Assembly (NCBI GenBank): GCA_964426675.1
Contig: CAYRRM010000005.1
Span: forward strand, 1 to 64,000
Origin: DYMC01 sp035406705
GTDB taxonomy: Bacteria; Verrucomicrobiota; Lentisphaeria; Victivallales; GWF2-50-93
DNA: 64,000 nt
Direction: 5' to 3'
Positions 44,664 through 52,559 of this stretch are shown piece by piece. The translations under genes were made by a program, and so were the position numbers. How positions within the stretch are numbered: the stretch's first letter is position 1; each line of letters opens with the position of its first letter. The notes under the pieces are model-generated. The model saw nothing but the letters and a program-made list of their open reading frames with translations. It searched no databases and was not told where the DNA came from.

Positions 44664-46157
44664 GAAATATTTATGAAAAATATATTTACATTTTTACTTG
44701 CTATTGTGTTATCATTGCCTTGTATTAGTGCGGAAAGGCAAATACTAATGCCGGATGAATTAATTACCGCTATTACTACAATTTCAAAAGATGGTGATGA
44801 GACAACAGTTATGTCGGAGAGGCAGGAGATGATTAAGAAATTCCTTGAAAGCGATATTGAACTTTTTCCATCACATGTTTTGAGAGTTTTAGATTTTATT
44901 CTTGATAATTCTCTCAACGATGATCAGATCAAGATGTTGCTACAATTCCTGGCTAAGGTCAGGGTTGCTTCTACGAAAAATGATAAAAACTGCTTGGAAG
45001 AAATAATGTTACGCATAAAAGGATTAGTCAGAAAATATGCAAATATTGATATGTCAATAGCCAAAGATGCATTGTCTCTGATGCATTCATTCGCAATAAA
45101 TCCATTTGCCGCAAAATCTCTGATTTTATATGATCTTATCGTTCAAGAAAGATCTGAAAGTGTATTATTCTTTTCATTAAAAAATAAATATTTGCACTTA
45201 CTTTTGAATAACCACTCCGAAGATTTACCCGTGTATAATTTTGAAGCATTCAAGTATTTAAAAGAATTATTGATTCATTCAAAAAATGAAGGCCTGGTTG
45301 TTGAGTTGGCTAAATTCTCTGTATCTCCGGTTTCTTTTGCGGCGTACACCCTAAATAAGGAAGATATTTTAAATATATATACTCGTTTTGAGAATAGCGA
45401 AGAGAATGCCTTAAAACAATCACTCCTATCCGTCCTTCATTTTGTATTGCATTCACAAGACATTACTGTATTGGAGACAAGAGACAGATTTGAGCTTGTC
45501 AATTATCTCTCAAATTTGCTTAAAGATCAAGACATCCCAGTTAAGAATAAAAACGCGATACTTTCTCATCTAGCATATAGTGCGATATTTAACAATGGGG
45601 GGTTGAACGAATTGGAGCGATTTCTTTTTGACACAAAGGATACAAATCTTACCCAATCATGCATATATAATCTAATTCATATAGCAGGAACTTCTCAGGA
45701 CCATTATTCTGTGACTCACTCCATTAATCTTTTGATGAAAATGCTACCTAAAATTTCTAATGAGAATCTAAATGTATTTTGTGTTAGCCTGATGATTCAG
45801 GAAAAAATCTTAGCAAAAGATGAAAAGACCTTTTTGCAGATACGTAGAGCATTATTTTCAGAAATTCAGAAACGTATAATTAGCCAAAATTCCGAAGACC
45901 AATCCTTACTTTATTCCTGTCTTGATGACTCGTTGTTTGGCAATTATAAGAAAAAACAGAGACGAATTCTAATTTTGAATATCTTGAAGAACGAAAAGGA
46001 TGAATTAACCTCTAAGGCCATAATGGAAATGTTAAAAAACATGTTAAATATCAATAAAGAATATGAAATAACTTTTAAAGAATTAAAGCAAGCCATATCC
46101 TCCATGCCCGACGATCCGCTGGAGGAGGAAATTGAACAGCAAAATAAAAATAACTAA
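44589..46157 (+). CDS. Array protein B4, chimera of an A-type leader and a B body
   Basis: A 522-residue frame in which the first 25 residues are the A leader (MRKGSIAML to GLSSN). It runs in frame into a complete B protein with its own signal peptide starting at Met29 (ATG 44673, MKNIFTFLLAIVLSLPCISA). The protein may therefore start at 44589 with a double hydrophobic segment, or at 44673 in vivo; no ribosome binding site is seen before 44673. The helical body is the most diverged B, without the Trp motif, and its tail is KQAISSMPDDPLEEEI. The junction lies where A3 and B4 stop being alike, which marks a recombination point. Confidence 0.7.
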   Translation: MRKGSIAMLALTGMIIAGGMGLSSNEIFMKNIFTFLLAIVLSLPCISAERQILMPDELITAITTISKDGDETTVMSERQEMIKKFLESDIELFPSHVLRVLDFILDNSLNDDQIKMLLQFLAKVRVASTKNDKNCLEEIMLRIKGLVRKYANIDMSIAKDALSLMHSFAINPFAAKSLILYDLIVQERSESVLFFSLKNKYLHLLLNNHSEDLPVYNFEAFKYLKELLIHSKNEGLVVELAKFSVSPVSFAAYTLNKEDILNIYTRFENSEENALKQSLLSVLHFVLHSQDITVLETRDRFELVNYLSNLLKDQDIPVKNKNAILSHLAYSAIFNNGGLNELERFLFDTKDTNLTQSCIYNLIHIAGTSQDHYSVTHSINLLMKMLPKISNENLNVFCVSLMIQEKILAKDEKTFLQIRRALFSEIQKRIISQNSEDQSLLYSCLDDSLFGNYKKKQRRILILNILKNEKDELTSKAIMEMLKNMLNINKEYEITFKELKQAISSMPDDPLEEEIEQQNKNN

Positions 46158-46348
46158 AAGCTCTCTCTCGCATTTTTTGTTTTTTTTGAAAAAAATATAT
46201 GAAATGGTAAGGTAAGACTTTATTAGCCGTCAACGTAAAAAAAACAAAAAACAAAAAAAACGGAGGCGGCAAAATGAGAAAGGGGAGTATTGCGATGCTC
46301 GCATTAGCGGGAATGATTATTGCAGGAGGAATGGGATTATCATCAAAT
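46085..46348 (+). repeat. Array repeat unit, copy 4 (B tail + spacer + leader)
   Basis: From the B4 tail codons through the spacer (CTCTCTCTCGCAT, TTTTGAAAAAAATAT, AGCCGTCAACGTA) and hairpin to CATCAAAT in the A3 leader. Nearly identical to copy 3, with small differences in the A-rich loop length. Confidence 0.85.
46226..46270 (+). promoter_or_regulatory. Leader hairpin hiding the ribosome binding site, copy 4
   Basis: GCCGTC (46226-46231) can pair with GGCGGC (46265-46270); the loop is a long A-rich run. GGAGG overlaps the 3' stem strand, 3 bases before ATG 46274. Confidence 0.55.
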
Positions 46349-46976
46349 TTTGAAAGCTGGTGGTGATTCTTCAATCATCTTCGATAAGACCAAATACAAG
46401 CTTGGGGACAAGGCAACTGGAAAATGGAAGGTTGATGAAGGCTTTCAAATTGTGGATTCAAAATCAACAGAGCATCTCTCTAAACCCAATATGCCACACA
46501 AAAACGGTCCAAGTGAAGGGAAATTTGAAGTAGACTCACTGAAATATAGCAACTCAGTAAATGATGCAAAAGTATTTATGATGTTAAAAGATAATAATAC
46601 CGGCATTAGCGAAAAAGAAAATAACGCTCTGCGAGCGTCATGTACAATAATAACCTTCATAGGCTATTTATCAGCATCAACAATCAGAAAAGGAGAGTAT
46701 GATAAAGTAAAAGTCAAAATAAAAGGCACAGGGCATCCTGCTGCCCTTGGAAAAATTTCCGGAGAGGTAACTCCGAATGACCCATCTTTTCCGCAAAGTC
46801 AAACTTTTTTATCTTCCACGAATAACATTGATTGGGAATCTGCCATTTTTGAAGCGAGCGGTCAACATACCTTCATTGGAACAAAGTTTACTGCTAATCT
46901 ATCTTACGGTGGATTTAGTTTTGTGGCAAATGCTAATCTTCAAGGAATAGTACATCACTCTATTTCTTTCAGGTGA
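46274..46976 (+). pseudogene. Array protein A3, frameshifted family A member
   Basis: The leader frame from ATG 46274 (MRKGSIAMLALAGMIIAGGM) stops at TGA after 30 codons. The family A body continues in another frame to 46976, with K-A-G-G-D-S-S-I-I-F-D-K, YKLGDKATG, a CTIITF strand and a final LSYGGFSFVANA. The break lies at the CATCAAAT junction where the shared leader ends. Either a 1-2 base change disabled the gene or the frame is restored by slippage. The body frame itself is clean for about 215 codons, which argues the change is recent. B5 starts 4 bases after the stop. Confidence 0.7.
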
Positions 46977-46980
46977 TTTT

Positions 46981-48495
46981 ATGAATATTCAGCAAAGAAA
47001 AAGATTTATTCGTACATTTTATTTTGTGGTCTTCTCATTGATTTTGATTACATTTTTTCGACATTCATACGCAGATGAACCACCATTTTCGTCAAAGGAA
47101 TTCGTAGATTCTGTCATTGGAGAAAACAGGAGTGTAGAAGAGAAACTGAAAATTATTGATGTTTTTCAATCAACAGGAGAGCCCCTTGATGTCAATAATG
47201 CTTATCGGCTTATAAAATATATCCCACTTGCAGATAAGAAACTTACGAGTTCATTACTCGAGTTTATAAGAGAGGCTTCAGTTCGAGGTTGCCCAATAGA
47301 AAGCGCTGTAGTATCAAAAGAACTATCTCCGCTAATGGATGAATATATAGAAAACCATGAATATGATCGTTTTAGATATCTTCTATCTGTATTGGAGTGG
47401 GTTTATCAGAATGATGCGTCAGTTGAAGATAAAAATATATTCCTTTATTCCGATTTATTGCTTTTTACTTATCTAAAAAAATATGACTATAAATTGTTAG
47501 AATATTACCTTGACGAGCATCCAACTGAATTACCGGACGTTGCTTCTTTTCCTGACTTTTCAGTAGGGGAAGAGGTTGCTGATTACTATTTGCATAAGCT
47601 TGATAAAAACCTTCCTTCATTTACCGCAAAGCTACTTAGATATATTAATGAAAATGATCTTATTTATTTTATTCGGGAAAATGACATAAACATTTTTGTT
47701 GGTATTACAGATGTTCAAACAGATAAAACGGAAATGAGAACCATAGGAAGAGATATTCTTAGCAAAATAACCCATCAGAAGGATATCTCCAATTGGAAGG
47801 AGTGGTGGGAGAATAATAACAAGGATCTCAATATTACTCAAACTGCGTTAAAAACGCTCGTGGATAAGAAAGTTGACGATGCTGAAAAAAGATTTACCAT
47901 AAGACAACTAGGCTATTCATTTTTCTTGAGCAAAGCTGATATAGAAATTATCAGGGCTTTAGAATCAATTATAGAGGATTCAATGTCGACACTCGATATA
48001 AGATGCCGTTCTTTCCAAACATTAATATTTATTTACGTCAATTATGTCGATAACATTGGAACAGAAAATTTCAATGAGGAAGTTTACAAATTTCTTTTCG
48101 ATTCCATAGTTAGGTGCGTAACGGATTTCCTCATCAAGAATGCGCAAGTTCATGATTTATTAACTATATTACCAGGAGAAATAGTAAATGTAAGGAATGT
48201 CAAAACGAAAATCATGGCAATACTCAACAATACTTCCATGAATAGACGTTCTCGCGGCGCTGCTGCTTATGCTCTTGGATTTTCAAAAACAGATAAAAAA
48301 AACGTAGGAGAATCCATATTAAATTTTTTAAAAGAAGATCTGCCAGGCCGTGAACCTGATACTACTAATAATCGTACGGTACTTGGATTAATGTCTTTAA
48401 CGAGAAATAAAAGTTTCAGTTTTAATTTAGAAGAATGGCGTAAAGCCGTCTCTGAAATACCCGACGACCCGCCGGAGGAGAATTTATCAAAATAA
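46981..48495 (+). CDS. Array protein B5, secreted HEAT-like helical protein
   Basis: A 504-residue family B member with a long signal peptide (about residues 10-32, cleavage near SYA-DE). Helical solenoid body; Trp motif NWKEWWENNNKDL near residue 265; tail EEWRKAVSEIPDDPPEENLSK. Last gene of the array: after its stop the usual spacer blocks are absent and an insertion sequence remnant begins 17 bases on, so any further cassette may have been lost there. Confidence 0.77.
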   Translation: MNIQQRKRFIRTFYFVVFSLILITFFRHSYADEPPFSSKEFVDSVIGENRSVEEKLKIIDVFQSTGEPLDVNNAYRLIKYIPLADKKLTSSLLEFIREASVRGCPIESAVVSKELSPLMDEYIENHEYDRFRYLLSVLEWVYQNDASVEDKNIFLYSDLLLFTYLKKYDYKLLEYYLDEHPTELPDVASFPDFSVGEEVADYYLHKLDKNLPSFTAKLLRYINENDLIYFIRENDINIFVGITDVQTDKTEMRTIGRDILSKITHQKDISNWKEWWENNNKDLNITQTALKTLVDKKVDDAEKRFTIRQLGYSFFLSKADIEIIRALESIIEDSMSTLDIRCRSFQTLIFIYVNYVDNIGTENFNEEVYKFLFDSIVRCVTDFLIKNAQVHDLLTILPGEIVNVRNVKTKIMAILNNTSMNRRSRGAAAYALGFSKTDKKNVGESILNFLKEDLPGREPDTTNNRTVLGLMSLTRNKSFSFNLEEWRKAVSEIPDDPPEENLSK

Positions 48496-48511
48496 TAAAA
48501 AACAGTAAGTA

Positions 48512-49096
48512 GGGTCTACTGAAAAAAGATTTTTGAGTTTTGGGGCTAAAAATTTTTCTGCATATCCCATATCTGTTCTGAAAATTTTTCTGGCTTCGCC
48601 GTCTTTTTCTCTTGTTTCTCTCAGTTTTAGGCTCTCGATGCTGCCGTTTTCAGTTCATTCTGAGAAGCCCCAGCCTGATCCAGATTTCCGCTCCCTTCTT
48701 CGTCTTGTATCTTAACTGAAATTAGTCAGATGCTTCAGAATGAGAAGTCCAAGCACCAACCGCGCATCAAGCGCAGGACGCCCAAGCCTGGACAGCTTCG
48801 AGGCGTATTCACGCTCAAGCTCATCCCACGGAACCATGCCGGACATCTTCATCCACCTGTTATCCGGATCCAGACCGCCACCAAAAGGAAAAATATCCTG
48901 GAACAGATCTCCGGTATGTCTATCCTTTTTTCTATACATCTGAATGTCCTCCAATTTGACGGCTCAAGTGCAAGGTTTTTGAAGGGACTTCTTGATATTC
49001 CTTGCAATTTAAACCATTTTTTTGAGAACATTATACTACATAAATACTTACTTGTCAAATAATTATATAATATTTTTTGAATTTTTCAGTAAAGCC
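48512..49096 (-). mobile_element. Internally deleted insertion sequence (IS5/IS1182-like transposase remnant)
   Basis: Ends form an imperfect inverted repeat: GGGTCTACTGAAAAA at 48512-48526 and TTTTTCAGTAAAGCC at 49082-49096. Reversed, the second reads GGCTTTACTGAAAAA, 13 of 15 matching. Inside is only the first 80 codons of a transposase (48712-48954, minus strand). At about 585 bases it is far shorter than an active element of 1.4-1.7 kb, so most of the transposase is deleted. The 48700-48950 stretch is visibly more G+C-rich than its surroundings, a sign of transfer. I see no convincing target duplication. No other gene lies in 48496-49128. Confidence 0.7.
48712..48954 (-). pseudogene. Transposase N-terminal fragment (DUF772 type)
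   Basis: 80 codons: FPFGGGLDPDNRWMKMSG, IPWDELE-like (VPWDELEREYA) and GRPALDARLVLGLLILKHL, the DUF772 N-terminal region of IS5/IS1182-type DDE transposases. It stops in LTNFS, where full-length relatives continue with DEE and the catalytic domain. The DDE residues are therefore absent. Confidence 0.75.
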
Positions 49097-49128
49097 TAAT
49101 TAAACTGATTTTTCATAGAGTTTATATT

Positions 49129-50847
49129 TTATTCCAATTGCATAATAGTTATTATTAAACTTTCTATTTTGTTTTCTTTTTCTAAATTTTTTAATTTTAT
49201 TGGAGGTAAAAACTTATATGGTGGAATAATTGTCCTTTTTTCTGCAACTTCTTTTAGGTAATATTTTATAGGGAGTTTTTGAGGCAACCTTTTTTTATTA
49301 TTTGATAAAAAGACGAAAAATATTTTTCTTCCTTTATTTAAATGTTCTTTTATGAGTTTATCTAATTTTTCTCTATATTCTCGTTGACTTACATTTATGA
49401 AGAAATTTTCTAATTCCTTAGCTCGTTTTTTTTGTAAACCGGTTGGCTCATCGGTGTTTACTCTTTCTATTAAATTTTTTAATTTTTGCTGATTAAAAAT
49501 TTCCTCCGTATAAAGGATGTATTTTTGCTCATAATCAAGGTAATTTAATAAGTCATTTGAAGCGATTATTACAGATCCTGCTTCAATCTTTGAGAGGATA
49601 AAATCTATAGCAATCTTTTGCTTTATAGCTCTCTTGAACTCTTGTTCTGAATTTTCGATGTATAAAAAAAGTCCCCAGCAACTATTAATTAAAATGAATA
49701 CTATTACAAATAAAATTTTAAAGAAAATTTTATCCCCGATTAATTTTGCTATGATATTTTTGATAAAATATATTGACAAAATTATTGCAGGAATAAAAGA
49801 AGGAATCAAAAATCTCAAAAAACCATTATAATTTTTCTCCGGAGCCCAATAATAAGAAGCATAAAGAAAAAATGTAGGAAATATCCAGCTGGCAAAAAAG
49901 AGCGAGCTTATAAGGGAAGTTTTTGTTATTAGAATGAATCCAAATAGAAATAAAATTAGAGAAGGGCCAAGTCCGTCATTTAATAATCCCAATATATAAA
50001 ATCTGATATTTTCCACAAAATATAATAGAGAAAATCCATATTGTTCTTCCGTTAAAGAATATCCTGTTTTCAATGGATGTCCAAAAGCATTATAGTGATA
50101 ATAAGCAAGTATCGCAAAAGGAATTATCAAACCAAGAGTATATAAGATTATGAAAAAAAATTTTCTTTTATTAAGGAATAAAAGAATAAAATAAGGTGGA
50201 AACGCTAATAAAAAGTCAGTATATCTTATTCCTGAAGAAAAGGCAATTATAACTCCAGATAGAAAAAATAGAATTGATTTTGAAAATAATTTCTGTATTC
50301 TTAACGAGAAAAAGAAGAGTGTAAAACCGAGTAATACGAAAAATAAAGAGGAAGGATGAGAGACCTGTCTTATCCCATAATAATTGCATACAGGGTTTAA
50401 TGAAAGGTTGAGTGCTGTTAAGAGTGCCCATGATGAAAGGCCCAATAATCTTGAGAGTAGGTAGATTAGAAAAACTGAAGCGATTGAGAGATAATAATTA
50501 ATATAAAGATCGGAATATTCTCCAAAGAATCTTATCATTATTCCACACAAAAGTGGATAAAAAGGGGGATATTTTGGATACGCTTTGCCTTCTTCATTTA
50601 TAACCCACATACGTCCTACAAAACTTGCAGAGTCGTATGGGGTAAAACTAAAATTTGATTTTTCGGAAAATATTTTGCCTGAAACATGGTATCCATTAGG
50701 ATCAACTCCAAAAAATATTGGTACGAAATAAGTGTTTAGAAGTATTGCATGTAGTGATAGAATAATGGATAATATAATTAGTTCAACTGCGATAATCTTC
50801 TTTCTATTTTTTTTTATCGGAGTGTCTATCAGGTCTGAAAAAATCAT
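49129..50847 (-). CDS. Polytopic membrane protein, GT-C glycosyltransferase-like
   Basis: A 572-residue protein with about 10-12 membrane segments in the first 400 residues and a soluble C-terminal domain of about 180 residues. Near residue 50 is a DPNGYH acidic loop after the first segment, then AYPKYPPFYPLL near 90, the arrangement of lipid-linked sugar transferases of the GT-C fold (ArnT/PMT/GT39 group), where the first-loop Asp is catalytic. Probable role: sugar transfer from a polyprenyl-phosphate donor onto an envelope component. It stands alone on the minus strand beside the IS remnant. Confidence 0.7.
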   Translation of the reverse strand: MIFSDLIDTPIKKNRKKIIAVELIILSIILSLHAILLNTYFVPIFFGVDPNGYHVSGKIFSEKSNFSFTPYDSASFVGRMWVINEEGKAYPKYPPFYPLLCGIMIRFFGEYSDLYINYYLSIASVFLIYLLSRLLGLSSWALLTALNLSLNPVCNYYGIRQVSHPSSLFFVLLGFTLFFFSLRIQKLFSKSILFFLSGVIIAFSSGIRYTDFLLAFPPYFILLFLNKRKFFFIILYTLGLIIPFAILAYYHYNAFGHPLKTGYSLTEEQYGFSLLYFVENIRFYILGLLNDGLGPSLILFLFGFILITKTSLISSLFFASWIFPTFFLYASYYWAPEKNYNGFLRFLIPSFIPAIILSIYFIKNIIAKLIGDKIFFKILFVIVFILINSCWGLFLYIENSEQEFKRAIKQKIAIDFILSKIEAGSVIIASNDLLNYLDYEQKYILYTEEIFNQQKLKNLIERVNTDEPTGLQKKRAKELENFFINVSQREYREKLDKLIKEHLNKGRKIFFVFLSNNKKRLPQKLPIKYYLKEVAEKRTIIPPYKFLPPIKLKNLEKENKIESLIITIMQLE

Positions 50848-51092
50848 ATTTTATCTAATTTTGCCATAAAAAACGATGAGATTATTTTATTTATTGTAAA
50901 TTAATCGAAAAAAGCTAATTTTATCTATCTGGCAAATTGAGATATTCAATGTATATTTAAATCCAATTGAATTATAATTATAGGGTTTAGATTTTGTTTT
51001 TTCATATCTCTAAATCTTTTTTCAAAGTATCAAGAAAATCGAAGACTTCCTTGTTTTTTACGAGAATTTTATAAAAAGAGAGGATTATCTTA
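50848..51092. other. Divergent intergenic region
   Basis: AT-rich spacer between the minus-strand membrane gene and the plus-strand oxidoreductase gene; it must hold both promoters. I see no repeat, RNA gene or clear operator in it. Confidence 0.4.
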
Positions 51093-52508
51093 ATGCCATT
51101 AAAAAATATTGCTGACTTGTCTTGTGAGTATGATGTAATAGTTATTGGTGGAGGGTTGGGAGGACTTACGGCAGCAAATGTATTAGGGGGGCGTGGAGCA
51201 AAGGTTTTGCTCGTCGAACAACATTTTGAACTTGGTGGGCTCGCTGGATATTTTCGTAGAAAGCAACATATTTTTGATATTGCTCTCCATGGTTTTCCCA
51301 TTGGTATGAAGAAAACTTTGAGAAAATATTGGAGTAAGGAAATGTCTGACAGGATAATACAGGTTAAATCTGTGCGATTTGACAATCCCCAATTCCAGAT
51401 TGATACGGAATTTACAAAAGAAGATTTTTCCCACATACTTGTGGAAAAATTTCATATTTCCAAGAATATTGTTAATGATTTTTATGCAGAATTGGAGGCA
51501 ATGAATTTTTACGATAGAAATGATGAAACAAACAAAGAGTTGTTTGAAAAATACTTTCCTGGCAGAAATGATGTAGTGAGATTCTTAATGGAGCCGATAA
51601 CATATGCAAATGGTTCTACTCTTGATGAACCTGCAATAACATATGGAATAGTATTCTCTAATTTTATGAGTAAAGGAGTGTATACGTTTCTTGGCGGGAC
51701 AGATTTAATGATAAAAATGATGAAAGATTGTCTAGATAAAAACAAGGTTGATTATTGTCTAAATGCTCGAGTGGAAAAATTAAATATTCAAAAGCATAGA
51801 ATTGTTTCTGCGAAAATCGCAAATCGTGAAATCAAAGCTAAAGCCGTGTTATCAAATGCTAACTTAAAGTCAACAATACTTGAACTTGTGGGTGAAAAAA
51901 ATTTCAATAAAGAATTTATTGAAAAGGTAAAAAAAATCAGACTTAATACAAGTAGTTGCCAGGTTTACATTGGCTTGAAAAAAGGAATATCAATCCCATA
52001 TGTAGGAGACCTCCTTTTTTGTTCGGAAGAGCCTTTTTATGAACCTGAAAAATTGTTAATGCCCGATACAAAGAGCAGGACGTTTTCTATATATTATCCA
52101 GAAATAAGACCAGGGCTTAATGATTATACTGTGGTAGCATCAATGAATGCAAGATATGAGGATTGGAATTCTTTGACTCCAATCGAATATAAAGCAAAAA
52201 AAAAGACTATGGAAGAATTTGTGCTTAAAGCGTTGGAAAAATATATTCCTGGAGTTAGGGATAAAATCGATCATGTTGAGTCAGCAACCCCATTGACTTT
52301 TAAAAGATATACATTACATGGTGGAGGAGCGTCATTTGGTACTAAGTTTGAAGGGCTTGAAGTAAGTATAAAGCTTAATGAGCATTTACAGGGGCTCTTT
52401 CATACGGGATCAGTAGGTATTATAATGTCAGGATGGCTTGGAGCAGCAAACTATGGCGTTATAACAGCAAATAATGTTGAAAAATATCTCTTATCTCTAA
52501 AATCATGA
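51093..52508 (+). CDS. CrtI/phytoene-desaturase-like NAD(P)/FAD oxidoreductase
   Basis: A 471-residue flavoprotein. VIVIGGGLGGLTAANVL at about 13-29 and VEQHFELGGLAGYF near 42-55 are the FAD-binding signature of the phytoene desaturase/carotenoid isomerase (COG1233) group. The C-terminal region has LHGGGASFGT and LFHTGSVGIIMSGWLGAANYG, the closing FAD motif. No other carotenoid gene is in the window, so the substrate may be another polyprenyl or lipid. It stands alone on the plus strand. One dispersed palindrome lies at 51809. Confidence 0.82.
   Translation: MPLKNIADLSCEYDVIVIGGGLGGLTAANVLGGRGAKVLLVEQHFELGGLAGYFRRKQHIFDIALHGFPIGMKKTLRKYWSKEMSDRIIQVKSVRFDNPQFQIDTEFTKEDFSHILVEKFHISKNIVNDFYAELEAMNFYDRNDETNKELFEKYFPGRNDVVRFLMEPITYANGSTLDEPAITYGIVFSNFMSKGVYTFLGGTDLMIKMMKDCLDKNKVDYCLNARVEKLNIQKHRIVSAKIANREIKAKAVLSNANLKSTILELVGEKNFNKEFIEKVKKIRLNTSSCQVYIGLKKGISIPYVGDLLFCSEEPFYEPEKLLMPDTKSRTFSIYYPEIRPGLNDYTVVASMNARYEDWNSLTPIEYKAKKKTMEEFVLKALEKYIPGVRDKIDHVESATPLTFKRYTLHGGGASFGTKFEGLEVSIKLNEHLQGLFHTGSVGIIMSGWLGAANYGVITANNVEKYLLSLKS
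51809..51821. repeat. Dispersed palindrome TGCGA-AAA-TCGCA
   Basis: Inside the CrtI-like gene, read as Ala-Lys-Ile-Ala. Exact copy. Confidence 0.8.
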
Positions 52509-52559
52509 TATTTCTCTTTGGGGTTGCGCAGACTGGGATTAGAGGGGTATTTGATTTTT

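Noticed and set aside
38630..48495. CRISPR array or integron cassette array as an explanation for the regular repeats
   Set aside because: Repeats are about 250 bases, flank whole genes and include coding ends; no short direct repeats with spacers, no attC-like palindrome and no integrase or Cas gene is in the window.
44589..48495. A/B pairs as toxin and immunity genes
   Set aside because: Both partners have signal peptides, neither shows a toxin motif, and the variable part is the middle rather than the C terminus as in polymorphic toxins.
48501..48511. Target-site duplication flanking the IS remnant
   Set aside because: Only two or three bases agree between the left and right flanks, which is not informative in AT-rich DNA.
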